Of a stretch of 64,000 nucleotides of DNA, positions 17,447 to 26,012 are shown in pieces. Within the stretch, counting starts at the first letter, position 1; each line of letters begins with the position of its first letter. The notes below the pieces were generated by a model. That model made no database searches. It saw only the letters and a program-made list of their open reading frames with translations, and was not told the origin of the DNA. Source of the DNA: DATGUP01 sp035301265 (GTDB lineage: Bacteria; Bacillota; Bacilli; Bacillales; Amphibacillaceae); the NCBI GenBank assembly GCA_035301265.1, contig DATGUP010000016.1, forward strand, positions 1-64,000, read 5' to 3'. Made by a program: the position numbers and the translations under genes.

Positions 17447-18463
17447 ATGACAAACCAGATCAAACCAACTTCTCATCCTCTTTTTAGATGGATCGGCGGA
17501 ATCGCGTTTACATTTTTCATTGCTTTTCTCGGCTATTTACTCGCCCTCGTTCCGGGATTTTCCTATGTCGGTCAGTTAGCATGTGCCATCATCATTTCCA
17601 TTGTTTACGCGCAAATTTTCGGCTATCCGGAAACGTTCAGACCCGGTGTCACCTTTGCTGCAAAAAAATTACTTAGACTCGCCATCATTCTTTACGGGCT
17701 ACGCCTAAATATCGACACGATTTTAAGCGAAGGATTAGGGCTGCTTGCTCGAGATGCGGTTGTTATAATATTGGCCATTGGCTTGATGATTTGGTTGGCT
17801 AAAGTCTTTAAAGCAGACCAAACCCTTTCCCTTATGCTTGGCGTAGGAACCGGTGTGTGCGGTGCAGCTGCCATTGCTGCTGTTGCTCCGATTGTGAAAG
17901 CAAGGGATGAGGATACCGCCATTGGTGTCGGGATCATCGCTTTAATAGGAACCATTTTTTCGATTGTTTATACCATCATTCGACCTCTTATTCCTTTGGC
18001 AACGCTTGATTATGGTGTATGGTCAGGCATCAGCCTGCATGAACTGGCCCATGTTGCACTTGCGGCTGCACCAGCGGGAGAAGATGCACTCGCCATCGCT
18101 CTTCTTGCCAAACTCGGTCGTGTGTTTTTACTCGTACCGCTTTGTTTTGTGCTTATTTTTGCGATGAAACGAAGAGCGAAGCATACTGAAGAAACAACGA
18201 CAAATGTTTCTTTTCCATGGTTTTTAGTCGGTTTTATTATCATGAGCATTCTCGGAAGCTATGTATTCGGTCATTCCATTCCAGTTTCCGAAAGCGTCAT
18301 AAACGGCGTGTATAGTTTAAGTACTTGGTTCTTAACAGCTGCTATGGTCGGGCTCGGGGTTAGTGTCAGCCTGAAAGATTTGCGCACTAAAGCCATGAAA
18401 CCATTAATCGCAATGGTCGTGACGTCTATCTGCTTATCCGTTGTTGCTTATTTTATGGTCTAA
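17447..18463 (+). CDS. YeiH family putative sulfate/sulfonate exporter (UPF0324)
   Basis: A 338-residue protein with about ten membrane helices. Family marks are FRPGVTFAAKKLLRLAIILYGLRL, LGVGTGVCGAAAIAAVAPIVKA and LHELAHVALAA. The start has GGGAGGCG 6 bases upstream. Members are called YeiH or putative sulfate exporters, but transport has been shown for few. The 283 bases upstream contain no gene; they end in a T-rich run just before the ribosome site. Confidence 0.82.
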   Translation: MTNQIKPTSHPLFRWIGGIAFTFFIAFLGYLLALVPGFSYVGQLACAIIISIVYAQIFGYPETFRPGVTFAAKKLLRLAIILYGLRLNIDTILSEGLGLLARDAVVIILAIGLMIWLAKVFKADQTLSLMLGVGTGVCGAAAIAAVAPIVKARDEDTAIGVGIIALIGTIFSIVYTIIRPLIPLATLDYGVWSGISLHELAHVALAAAPAGEDALAIALLAKLGRVFLLVPLCFVLIFAMKRRAKHTEETTTNVSFPWFLVGFIIMSILGSYVFGHSIPVSESVINGVYSLSTWFLTAAMVGLGVSVSLKDLRTKAMKPLIAMVVTSICLSVVAYFMV

Positions 18464-18466
18464 TCA

Positions 18467-18503
18467 AAAGAACACCACTGAAAAAAGAGTGGTGTTCTTT
18501 TTC
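18467..18503. terminator. Bidirectional terminator between the yeiH-type and DUF4064 genes
   Basis: AAAGAACACCACT pairs with AGTGGTGTTCTTT (18488-18500). A runs on the left and T runs on the right serve both strands. Confidence 0.9.
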
Positions 18504-18505
18504 TA

Positions 18506-18937
18506 TCATGCATTCCCCGAATCAATGGAGGGCCGTGGTTTTCTGGCCAAGCACAAAATACCAGCGATCAAATAAAACATGCCGATAAATATACCATGGG
18601 GGAATGCTATGAGTATTGTGGCTGCACCAACGACAAGCAAAGTAATCCCGGCGGCTTTTGGATTTTTATTGCCTTTGAGCATGATCATAGCAACAATACC
18701 AAGGATAATGGCAAGCAGACCACCAATAGTAATCATCCAGCTTAATGGTCCGGCTACCTGCAAGATTTCATCAATTTCAGATGCAGCCAATCCCTGATCA
18801 TGTAGCATTTGTTCGCGCACTTTTTCCATCATTTCCTCGCTGCGTGTCATCCATACATAAAAACCGCCTATAGCCGTAATGCAAAAGTAAAGGAACATGC
18901 CGATAATGCTTAATATCATTTCCGTAGTCCGTTTCAT
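18506..18937 (-). CDS. DUF4064 membrane protein
   Basis: A 143-residue protein with four hydrophobic segments: ILSIIGMFLYFCITAIGGFY, MITIGGLLAIILGIVAMIML, ITLLVVGAATILIAF and GMFYLIAGILCLAR. A short soluble segment (SEEMMEKVREQMLHDQGLAA) follows helix 1. This is the DUF4064 arrangement, common in Bacillaceae and of unknown role. The ATG at 18937 with GGGAGGA upstream is preferred over the one at 18952. Confidence 0.78.
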   Translation of the reverse strand: MKRTTEMILSIIGMFLYFCITAIGGFYVWMTRSEEMMEKVREQMLHDQGLAASEIDEILQVAGPLSWMITIGGLLAIILGIVAMIMLKGNKNPKAAGITLLVVGAATILIAFPHGIFIGMFYLIAGILCLARKPRPSIDSGNA

Positions 18938-19040
18938 ATTGAATCCTCCCATTCTCCTAACACCAATATATCATGAATATAACACACGTCGTATAAAATA
19001 AAAAAGCGTTATCGTTAGAACAATCGTTTCCCAAAACAAA

Positions 19041-19080
19041 GGGGCAAACATAACGATTATCGATGTTGCCCCCCTTTTTT
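19041..19080 (+). terminator. Terminator-like hairpin without an obvious gene
   Basis: GGGGCAA (about 19041) and TTGCCCC flank an 18-base loop and are followed by CCTTTTTT on the + strand. No + strand gene lies upstream (the nearest gene is convergent), so it may be the remains of a lost transcription unit. Confidence 0.5.
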
Positions 19081-19138
19081 ACGATATCATTCGATTATAA
19101 TCATGCTACTTTCATAACAAAGCTTTCATGAATAGCAA

Positions 19139-19288
19139 CTAAATACTAAAGAAACTAGCCAAAGCGAAGATTGAAACGATCGCTAGGCCAAATCCGCAAG
19201 TAAATAAAGCAAGACTAATTGATTCAAAAGGATTGGGATTAAAATGTTTCCATAAGCCGCATGTATAAAGCAAAGCTAATTGATGCAT
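19139..19288 (-). CDS. Possible 49-residue hydrophobic peptide, doubtful
   Basis: The frame contains a near-duplicated hydrophobic text, LALLYTCGLWKHFNPNPFES followed by ISLALFTCGFGLAI, ending in ASFFSI. There is no ribosome site before the ATG at 19288. It reads like the C-terminal end of a membrane protein whose front is missing. It lies in a gap of about 400 bases downstream of the BCCT gene. Confidence 0.3.
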   Translation of the reverse strand: MHQLALLYTCGLWKHFNPNPFESISLALFTCGFGLAIVSIFALASFFSI

Positions 19289-19365
19289 CTTGTTAAAGTG
19301 AAATAAAAACGTATGTTCACTTGTGCAAAATACATGCCGTTAAAAACAAACGGAGCGATGTTTTA

Positions 19366-20916
19366 TCAATCTTTAAATGTCGGCTTCCGCCCTGTTCGCA
19401 CCCAGATTAATCGTTGATCGAGCGCCATTTTTTTAGCCACTTTTGGCGCGATCCATAGCGGAGGTAATAACAAAATCGATACAGGGACAGCGGTGATCAC
19501 GATAGAGTTTTGAATCGAAGTAATACTATCTTCACCAATTGTTAGTATAATCATGGATGTCGCCCCGAAAATCACAGCCCAGAACACGCGCAACCAGCGC
19601 TTCGGATGGTCATTGCCGGTCAATGTAGCCGCTACAGTATAGGACATGGTGTCCGTTGTTGTTGCAACAAAAACGATGGATACAAGTAAAAAGCCGATCG
19701 CAAATAAAACCCCAAAAGGCAGCTGATCCATAATCGCCATAACGGCAGCAGGCATCCCCCCTTCAGTCAACGCGTCTGAAATAGAGCCCGGTGATTTTAT
19801 TTCTAGCGAAACCCCTGTTCCGCCAACAATGGAAAACCAGAAATTACTAACAAGTGGGGACACAATCGATACAGCAACAATCAATTCTCTAATCGTCCGC
19901 CCCCGAGAGATACGACTGATAAAGACAATCAGCATCGGGGCATAGCCGATAAACCAGCCCCAGAAAAAAATCGTCCAGCCGCCAAGCCACGCAGTATCCC
20001 CACGAAACAGACTCATCGCAAAAAAGTTTTGCAAATAAAAGCCTGATCCTCCAACAAAAGCATCGATGATAAACAATGTCGGTCCAACAACGAGAACGAT
20101 TAAGCCAAGAACAATTGTCATACCGACGTTGATTCGGCTTAACAGTAGAATCCCTCGATCTACTCCGGTCGCTGCGGAAATCGAAGCGATGAGCACGAGT
20201 ATGCCAATCACCATAATACTAATCGACACTGTGTTTGGAACGGAAAACAAATGATGCAAACCATAGGAGATTTGTAAACCGAGAAATCCGAGTGGCCCGA
20301 GTGTACCAGCAACCGTAGCAATAATGGAGATGACGTCTGCCGCAGAGCCGAGAACACTTTTTTCATATATTTTTTCGCCAAAGATCGGATAGAGTAACCC
20401 TCTTGGCCTTAGCGGCATCCCTTTTGTATAGTGTACATACATCATAACAATCGTCGCTAATGTTCCTAAAATCGCCCAAGCAGTGAAGCCCCAATGCATA
20501 AAAGAATGCGCGAAAGCACCATCAACATTATCGAATGCACCACCGCCCAATAGCGGAGGGGTATCCATATAATGATACATCGGCTCAGCAGCTGCCCAAA
20601 ACACACCGCCGCTAGCGAGCAATGTACAGAGAATCATCGCTACCCAGCGATAATAACTATATTTCGGTTTTGCTTGGTTGCCAAGCCGAACATTTCCATA
20701 CTTCGAACAAGCTAAAAAAACACCGATGAAAAAATTTCCCAAAAGCAATAGTTGCCAATATGAACCAAAAATGTCTGCTGAAGTATCAAACAATGTTGTA
20801 ATCGTTTTATCGACCATTGAACTGTTGATGAGTGATAAAACAATGAATAAAATTAAAAACCCGCCGCTGACATAAAATACCGGCCAATCCGTTTTTTTTG
20901 TTTTCTTCTTCTGCAC
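19366..20916 (-). CDS. Second BCCT family transporter
   Basis: A 516-residue, 12-helix BCCT protein starting with GTG at 20916 behind AGGAGGAT. Family features are SGGVFWAAAEPMYHYM, FMHWGFTAWAILG and SRGRTIRELIVA. It is not closely similar to the copy at 6860. Its substrate-site stretch reads FFWGWFIGYAPMLIVFISRI, so the second aromatic of the usual W-W-x-x-W-x-P box is a Tyr. The substrate may therefore differ (carnitine, dimethylsulfoniopropionate or another betaine). A strong SigA promoter with an inverted repeat lies 130 bases upstream. Confidence 0.88.
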   Translation of the reverse strand: MQKKKTKKTDWPVFYVSGGFLILFIVLSLINSSMVDKTITTLFDTSADIFGSYWQLLLLGNFFIGVFLACSKYGNVRLGNQAKPKYSYYRWVAMILCTLLASGGVFWAAAEPMYHYMDTPPLLGGGAFDNVDGAFAHSFMHWGFTAWAILGTLATIVMMYVHYTKGMPLRPRGLLYPIFGEKIYEKSVLGSAADVISIIATVAGTLGPLGFLGLQISYGLHHLFSVPNTVSISIMVIGILVLIASISAATGVDRGILLLSRINVGMTIVLGLIVLVVGPTLFIIDAFVGGSGFYLQNFFAMSLFRGDTAWLGGWTIFFWGWFIGYAPMLIVFISRISRGRTIRELIVAVSIVSPLVSNFWFSIVGGTGVSLEIKSPGSISDALTEGGMPAAVMAIMDQLPFGVLFAIGFLLVSIVFVATTTDTMSYTVAATLTGNDHPKRWLRVFWAVIFGATSMIILTIGEDSITSIQNSIVITAVPVSILLLPPLWIAPKVAKKMALDQRLIWVRTGRKPTFKD

Positions 20917-21047
20917 GCTTATCCTCCTATTTTAATAGGAGCAAGTGTCCATAACATTATGTGGCGTATCATCATTACAGACCGTTGGATGGTATATGCT
21001 TTTTAACAAAACCATCGGCTTGCTCAGTGTTGTTGAAACAATTGTCA

Positions 21048-21076
21048 ATTATAAGCGGTGCCTCGGCGTTCGTCAA
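21048..21076 (-). promoter_or_regulatory. SigA promoter of the second BCCT gene with embedded inverted repeat
   Basis: Read on the minus strand: TTGACG (21076-21071), a 17-base spacer, and TATAAT (21053-21048). The -10 box sits inside TATAAGCGGT (21050-21059), which is repeated in inverse as ACCGCTTATA (21106-21115) upstream of the -35, a layout that could form a repressor site or loop. Confidence 0.7.
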
Positions 21077-21230
21077 TTGTATAAAAAAGACGTATACATT
21101 AACTAACCGCTTATACGAGTCAAAGACGCGTAAAAAATCACGCAAACGCGATATATTGGTTATTTTCAGCCATATGTTATGGAACGCGAAGCCATGTTTC
21201 AATGCAGTGTAAAAATCAACATTCCAAATG

Positions 21231-21260
21231 TACAAAAACACGATCTTCACGACCGTGTTT
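21231..21260 (-). terminator. Terminator of the YisP-type gene
   Basis: AAAACACG (21235-21242) and CGTGTTT (21254-21260) form the stem; on the minus strand it is followed by TTTTTG. Confidence 0.7.
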
Positions 21261-21289
21261 CGCCATTTTCCTATAGTTGTGACAAAATG

Positions 21290-22114
21290 TTATTCATTTA
21301 CAATTTTATCGACTGTCGCCTGCACTTCTTGGCGAGTCATTTTTTCATTCCCTTTTTTCATCGTGTCGAGAGTTTGCTTCGCCAATGCAAGCGGAATTTT
21401 GCAAAATAAAAGGATGTTGCGCGTTTTAATATCCTTAATATATTCATCTGCCATCTTTAAATGAGCCGTAGCATAGTCAAACACATCATCCCTGCTCCAG
21501 CCATCCGGTATAAAACGCACACCGCGCTCCTTATAATCTTCGTCCTGGTTACGTAAGATATTGACCGCCTGCAGTCCGCGGCCGTAACCGATGGCTAAAT
21601 CCCGATCGGTCCTTGTATTGTCATACCATTCCCATATATCAGAAAGCATAACGCCGACAAGACCAGCAACATAATAAGTATAATCATCTAAATCTTCCTT
21701 TGATTGGATATGCCATCCTTTTTCCACCCAATCAGCCATCCCAGAGGCCATGATACTTGTTGACTCTTTGACCTTACCGACAATTTCCGGTGGGCAGAAG
21801 GCGACCCAATCTGCAAGCCGCAATGTCACATCGGGTAACATTTCTTTATACGGTTCGATAAGCGCTTCGTATTCAACATTGTTAAACGTAGATTTTTGCA
21901 AAAGCTTGCTCACTGCGCGGAGCAATGTTTGTTTCGTTCGGACATCCATTGTTTCATGATCCTCGATTTCATCCACCGCTCGCATGCACAAATAAGCGGA
22001 TCCAACCGTTTCCTTTAGCGCTGGCTTGAGCATACGAATCGGTATATAAAATGTCCGACTTGTTAACTTTAGCATACGCAGCGCATCTTTATGCAATGTC
22101 GTGTGTTTGGACAA
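21290..22114 (-). CDS. Squalene/phytoene synthase family protein (YisP-like)
   Basis: A 274-residue all-alpha prenyl-transferase-fold protein. It starts with TTG at 22114 behind GGGAGGAA; the ORF extends 60 bases further without a site. The first Asp-rich motif DEIED is at residues 48-52. The second, NILRNQDED (about 185-193), has Asn where squalene and phytoene synthases have the first Asp. Bacillus subtilis YisP belongs to this family but acts as a farnesyl-diphosphate phosphatase rather than a head-to-head synthase. The Asn and the absence of carotenoid or hopanoid genes nearby favour a similar role here, by inference. It has its own terminator. Confidence 0.8.
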   Translation of the reverse strand: MSKHTTLHKDALRMLKLTSRTFYIPIRMLKPALKETVGSAYLCMRAVDEIEDHETMDVRTKQTLLRAVSKLLQKSTFNNVEYEALIEPYKEMLPDVTLRLADWVAFCPPEIVGKVKESTSIMASGMADWVEKGWHIQSKEDLDDYTYYVAGLVGVMLSDIWEWYDNTRTDRDLAIGYGRGLQAVNILRNQDEDYKERGVRFIPDGWSRDDVFDYATAHLKMADEYIKDIKTRNILLFCKIPLALAKQTLDTMKKGNEKMTRQEVQATVDKIVNE

Positions 22115-22179
22115 CGCGATTCCTCCCTGATTGTTAAGACAATTCAAGTATAGCAAAAAACAGAGCGGATGCATATCAA

Positions 22180-22209
22180 AAAAAGAAAAACCGCAGCGGA
22201 TTACTGCGG
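22180..22209 (-). terminator. Terminator after ytxJ
   Basis: CCGCAG (22191-22196) and CTGCGG (22204-22209); on the minus strand it is followed by TTTTTCTTTTTTTG. Confidence 0.85.
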
Positions 22210-22226
22210 CTTATATCAAAACTTCA

Positions 22227-22574
22227 TTACGCTCCAACCGTTTGTAAAGCTTCCTTGATGCTTCCTGTAGTAATGTTTGCATGGGATGTATGCCAGAGCA
22301 CCTTTTTATTTTGTATGAGAAAAATTTGCGGTGACTCGTGTTTCACACCCGTATCGATCTCGATCTTATTAGATACATCTCTGTTTTCAATCACTTTTAC
22401 CAAATAACCATCGATGCCAGTTTCAGTTTGTAAAAATGCCACATATTCATCATACGCGCGTGCACTGATCGGACAGGTTGTGCTGTGCTTAAATACGATA
22501 ACAGGCTGTTGCCTAGATTGTTCTTTCGCTTGTGACCATTCGTCAATGGTTTGCAGCTCCTTGTAGTCGGTCAT
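22227..22574 (-). CDS. ytxJ: Bacilliredoxin YtxJ (BrxC-type)
   Basis: A 115-residue thioredoxin-fold protein with the redox motif HSTTCPIS, which has a single active Cys, as in YtxJ/BrxC. These proteins remove bacillithiol from S-bacillithiolated proteins and so imply that the organism makes bacillithiol. The cis-Pro region reads HESPQIFLI. The ATG at 22574 with GGGTGAGG upstream is preferred; a GTG four codons earlier overlaps that site. It is monocistronic with a strong terminator. Confidence 0.87.
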   Translation of the reverse strand: MTDYKELQTIDEWSQAKEQSRQQPVIVFKHSTTCPISARAYDEYVAFLQTETGIDGYLVKVIENRDVSNKIEIDTGVKHESPQIFLIQNKKVLWHTSHANITTGSIKEALQTVGA

Positions 22575-22899
22575 CGTTATCCTCACCCTATCTGTATAAT
22601 TATTTTATTTAACCATTTTTATTCCGCAGTCAATCATTCACAACAAGCGAAGCGACACGGCATTTCGCTATTTTGTATATCGTCGTGAAGTGCGGTATGT
22701 GAAGAATGGTTTCTATCAAAACATTGGTATTTTAGCGTGCCGTAGCTTTTATGTTCATCTTATGTTTACGTAGACTCCAGACAACGCCCCTCCCTTCATT
22801 AATAAATAGCGTAAAAGAGATGATCGTGACATTCACTTTAAATCGATCATTCGCCAGATGAAGTTTTATAAACAATATTGCTAGTGTGCGAAGATCGAA
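22575..22899. other. Intergenic stretch without a recognisable gene
   Basis: No coding frame with a ribosome site is visible. The only patterned piece is ATGTTCATCTTATGTTTACG near 22750, two imperfect copies 11 bases apart, discussed and set aside elsewhere. Confidence 0.6.
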
Positions 22900-23232
22900 T
22901 TAAGATATGCTCGTTCCATTTTCCACCGGTTCATCCGGTTTTAAAAGCACAACATCCCCTTCTTCAGGAATACCGCCGATAACGAGGACTTCTGATTTGT
23001 ACCCAGCGATGCGCATCGGCGGGAAATTGACAACCCCGACTACTTGCCTGCCGATGAGATCGTCAGGTTCGTATCGACGAGTAATTTGCGCCGAAGATTG
23101 TTTGATACCGATTTCCTTACCGAAATCGATTTCCAGTTTAATTGCTGGTTTTCTTGCTTCGGGAAATGGATCTGCTTTGATCACTGTGCCAATACGCATA
23201 TCGAGTTTCATAAAATCATCCATCGTTGCCAT
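22900..23232 (-). CDS. csaA: Secretion chaperone-like protein CsaA
   Basis: A 110-residue tRNA-binding (OB-fold) protein. The family text runs MATMDDFMKLDMRIGTVIKA, then KPAIKLEIDFGKEIGIKQSS, VVGVVNFPPMRIAGYKSEVL, and IPEEGDVVLLKPDEPVENGT. CsaA binds SecA and unfolded preproteins in Bacillus. The start at 23232 is chosen because it aligns with the known N-terminus (M-A-x-x-D-D-F) and has GGGGG 9 bases upstream; a second ATG is two codons earlier. Confidence 0.92.
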   Translation of the reverse strand: MATMDDFMKLDMRIGTVIKADPFPEARKPAIKLEIDFGKEIGIKQSSAQITRRYEPDDLIGRQVVGVVNFPPMRIAGYKSEVLVIGGIPEEGDVVLLKPDEPVENGTSIS

Positions 23233-23306
23233 CGCCATAACCCCCGTTTTACCATAAATCCATTCGTAATTTTCAGATTTTAATCTCGCGCTTTATCTTA
23301 TACATT

Positions 23307-23399
23307 TTAAGACTTCCGAAAATCTTTCCATGTAACGACAAAAGCAGTAATAGCTACAATAAGTGCGAAAATCGCGAGAATAAATGACAAAATCAACAT
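23307..23399 (-). CDS. 30-residue single-span membrane peptide
   Basis: MLILSFILAIFALIVAITAF followed by VVTWKDFRKS: one transmembrane helix with a short basic tail. It starts at 23399 with GAAAGG about 11 bases upstream, and a consensus SigA promoter (23481-23509) gives a leader of about 75 bases. Such peptides are seen as type I toxins, as small regulators of membrane proteins, or as unassigned small proteins in Bacillus. No antisense RNA is evident, so the role is open. Confidence 0.5.
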   Translation of the reverse strand: MLILSFILAIFALIVAITAFVVTWKDFRKS

Positions 23400-23480
23400 T
23401 GAAAAACAACCTTTCTCATTTATTTTTGACCGTGAATACGGTGCGGGGAAATAAGACCGATATATTTTCTTTTGCATGGA

Positions 23481-23509
23481 ATTATACCGATACAACAACC
23501 ATTGCGCAA
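23481..23509 (-). promoter_or_regulatory. SigA promoter for the 30-residue peptide
   Basis: Read on the minus strand: TTGCGC (23509-23504), a 17-base spacer, and TATAAT (23486-23481). Confidence 0.65.
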
Positions 23510-23661
23510 GCGGTTTCCGTTTTACTTTCATATAAGAACACTTTATTTCTACTCATCACTGTTTGAAGATGTTTGCAAGTTGTCCACTTGTGTTTTCGTT
23601 TTAACAAGTTTATGATTATATTCGTGACATCGGGACATAATGAAAAAAAGAGGCGATCGAT

Positions 23662-24840
23662 ATGAATAAACGCGTTTACCTATTAATGGTCGTTTCCTTT
23701 ATAGTTGGCATGGTCGAATTAATCATCGGTGGCATTCTCGATTTGATTGCCCAAGATCTTCATGTCAGTCTTGGACAGGCAGGCATGTTAATCACTATTT
23801 TTTCCTTAACTTTCGCCATCTCTGGACCAATTTTGCTAGTGTTGACAGCAGGATACGAACGCAAACGTTTAACGATGGTTTTCTTATTGATTTTTTTTCT
23901 AGGAAACATTGTATCGATTTTTAGTCCCACATATAGCGTTCTTTTCATATCGCGCATTATTTCGGCTTTAAGTGGAGCGCTCCTTGTCATCCTCTGTCTT
24001 ATCATCGCTCCGAGTATTGTTGAGCCGAAATACCGCGGACGGGCTATTGGCATTGTTTCCATGGGGGTTAGCGGTTCAATCGTGCTAGGCCTTCCCATCG
24101 GTTTGTTCTTAGGCGATGCGTTTAGTTGGCGAGCACCGTTTGTACTCATCGCCATTTTGACAATCATTTCCATGGCCGGTGTCTACTTCTTTATGGACAA
24201 AGTTGCACCAAAGCCATCCATCCCTTTGCGTGATCAACTAAAGACATTAAAAAACCGAAAAATATTGTTTGCTCATATAACCATGTTTCTTTTCTTAGCC
24301 GGCCACACAGTGCTCTATGCCTATTTCAAACCTTTTTTAAAAACAACGATGGGGCTAGAAGGTACATGGGTTAGTGTGATCTATTTAATCTTCGGTATTG
24401 CAGCTGTAAGCGGTGGCGGATTTGGAGGTGCCATGGCGGATCGTTTCGGTACTAAACGAACGATTCTCTTGACGATTGCGATTTTTGGGACTACCCTTTT
24501 TGTTATTCCTTACACAACGTTTACCATGCCCCTTTTTCTTATCGTTATGGTCATCTGGGGTATGATGAACTGGTCGCTAACACCTGCGTTACAAAGCTAT
24601 TTGATTGAAACATCTCCAGAGACGTCCGATATTCAACAGAGTTTGAACAACTCGGCATTGCATTTTGGCATTGCATTTGGATCATTTATTGGCGGCATGG
24701 TGATTGAACAAGTATCAGTCGTACACAATGCTGCGGTTGGAGGAATGATCGTGATACTATCTTTTGGTGCTGCGCTCATATCCATGTTTGGTATATCCTC
24801 ATGGAAAAAAAGCAAAACCATCCACCGCAGTCAAAAATAA
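23662..24840 (+). CDS. MFS transporter (12-helix, DHA1/arabinose-efflux type)
   Basis: A 392-residue major facilitator protein behind GAGGCGATCG. Motif A-like text lies after helix 2 (LTAGYERKRLTMVFLL) and again in the second half (GGAMADRFGTKRTILL). Motif C-like GVSGSIVLGLPIGLFLGDAF is in helix 5, which marks proton-driven exporters. The substrate is unknown. It stands alone with no adjacent regulator. Confidence 0.82.
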   Translation: MNKRVYLLMVVSFIVGMVELIIGGILDLIAQDLHVSLGQAGMLITIFSLTFAISGPILLVLTAGYERKRLTMVFLLIFFLGNIVSIFSPTYSVLFISRIISALSGALLVILCLIIAPSIVEPKYRGRAIGIVSMGVSGSIVLGLPIGLFLGDAFSWRAPFVLIAILTIISMAGVYFFMDKVAPKPSIPLRDQLKTLKNRKILFAHITMFLFLAGHTVLYAYFKPFLKTTMGLEGTWVSVIYLIFGIAAVSGGGFGGAMADRFGTKRTILLTIAIFGTTLFVIPYTTFTMPLFLIVMVIWGMMNWSLTPALQSYLIETSPETSDIQQSLNNSALHFGIAFGSFIGGMVIEQVSVVHNAAVGGMIVILSFGAALISMFGISSWKKSKTIHRSQK

Positions 24841-24925
24841 AGATTGATAGGGACGGGTTTTCCAAATTCCTGTCTTACTACGTATCAAAGTATTGAAAGC
24901 GATCCTTTGTCCAGCAAATACCTAA

Positions 24926-25381
24926 TCATGGCTCATCTTTCGAGCCGCTTTCGTACTTTTTATCGTGCATATCTTGAACATCCGTTTCTTCTGCAAACTC
25001 GGTCTGCATCTCTAACCGGTCCGTCGAACGACGATCTTGTGTAATTTGGCTGACAAAATAATGATGGATAAATGGTTCGACACACGCTATAAAAAAAGCA
25101 GCGGTTAGAGCTGTCGTTATGATCGGAAAACCTGTACCGATAAATAGTGATCCTAATAACCAAAGTATTGCAAAAACAAGGCCAAAATCCGCCAGTGTTG
25201 CAATGACATTTCCCAGTTGCCTAAACACAAACAAATCGCCAATCAAATAAGTGATAATCGTTGTAAATAAGCTGATCCATAATAAATTACCCAAACCTAT
25301 ATCGTTAAAAACCCCGAAGATCGACAACACTGTCACCGCAATGACAACGAACTTAATTCCTAATATTTTCAAATGCTTCAT
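24926..25381 (-). CDS. YndM family membrane protein (DUF2512)
   Basis: A 151-residue protein with four membrane helices: IKFVVIAVTVLSIFGVF, LLWISLFTTIITYLIGDLFV, NVIATLADFGLVFAILWLLG and IITTALTAAFFIACVEPFIHHYF. An acidic, charged C-terminal tail of about 35 residues follows. The phrase YLIGDLFVFRQLGNVIATLADFG is the DUF2512 core. In Bacillus these proteins are often sporulation-expressed, but no function is known. Confidence 0.8.
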   Translation of the reverse strand: MKHLKILGIKFVVIAVTVLSIFGVFNDIGLGNLLWISLFTTIITYLIGDLFVFRQLGNVIATLADFGLVFAILWLLGSLFIGTGFPIITTALTAAFFIACVEPFIHHYFVSQITQDRRSTDRLEMQTEFAEETDVQDMHDKKYESGSKDEP

Positions 25382-25519
25382 CGACTAAAAATCATCCCTT
25401 CTGTAAGGATTTTATTTTTAGTATGAAGCATATAGTCTGGAAATATCATCGTTTCTTAACGGTAAAAGTTGGAGAAACCGTCAGGGCTGCATTATGCGCC
25501 CCTAATCAATCCAAGCTCA

Positions 25520-26002
25520 TCATAACCTCCTTTGTCCAGCGCGCCTTTCCCGACGCCTTTTTCGAAACGGGGCCGACTCATATAATTCTTTTTCCTCTTC
25601 ACTTTCTGGGAAAACTCCAGGAACTGGGATCGGTTTCCCTGCTTCATTAACCGCAACCATTGTCAAAAATGATTCGGTTGTTAGTTTTTCTTCATTTTTA
25701 ATCAAATCATGTGCTGTAACCTTAACATATACTTCCATTGAACTCGTCCCTGTATAAGTCACAAAGGCTTCCAATGTAAGTGAATCACCTATTTTAGCCG
25801 AAGAAAGGAAGTCAACCGAGTCAATGGATGCCGTCACAACGGCACTCCCAGCATGTTTCATCGCCGTAAGCGCCGCGATTTCGTCAATATATGCCAAAAC
25901 TTTTCCACCGAATATTGTATCTAGATGATTCGTATCTGGTGGCATGACTAGCCGAGTTTGAACGGTTTTTGTATCCTTAATAGCAATTTTTTGCACGTTC
26001 AT
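25520..26002 (-). CDS. Acyl-CoA thioesterase (hotdog, YkhA-like) downstream of a cobalamin riboswitch
   Basis: A 160-residue single-hotdog acyl-CoA hydrolase that releases free fatty acid and CoA. The family motif TRLVMPPDTNHLDTIFGGKV then LAYIDEIAALTAMKHAG carries the catalytic Asn-His-Asp region, and SVDFLSSAKIGDSLTLEAFV follows. The start is the ATG at 26002 behind GGGAGGA. The C-terminus is an Arg-rich tail (RKRRRERRAG). Its ribosome site lies 12 bases after a terminator hairpin that belongs to a full cobalamin riboswitch, so transcription through the gene should depend on coenzyme B12. The longer ORF up to 26167 is riboswitch RNA, not protein. Confidence 0.88.
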   Translation of the reverse strand: MNVQKIAIKDTKTVQTRLVMPPDTNHLDTIFGGKVLAYIDEIAALTAMKHAGSAVVTASIDSVDFLSSAKIGDSLTLEAFVTYTGTSSMEVYVKVTAHDLIKNEEKLTTESFLTMVAVNEAGKPIPVPGVFPESEEEKELYESAPFRKRRRERRAGQRRL

Positions 26003-26012
26003 TTTCCTCCCT

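Noticed and set aside
22745..22775. Two HssR-like units 11 bases apart (ATGTTCATCTTATGTTTACG)
   Set aside because: Only two imperfect copies, and no gene starts downstream in either direction within a sensible distance.
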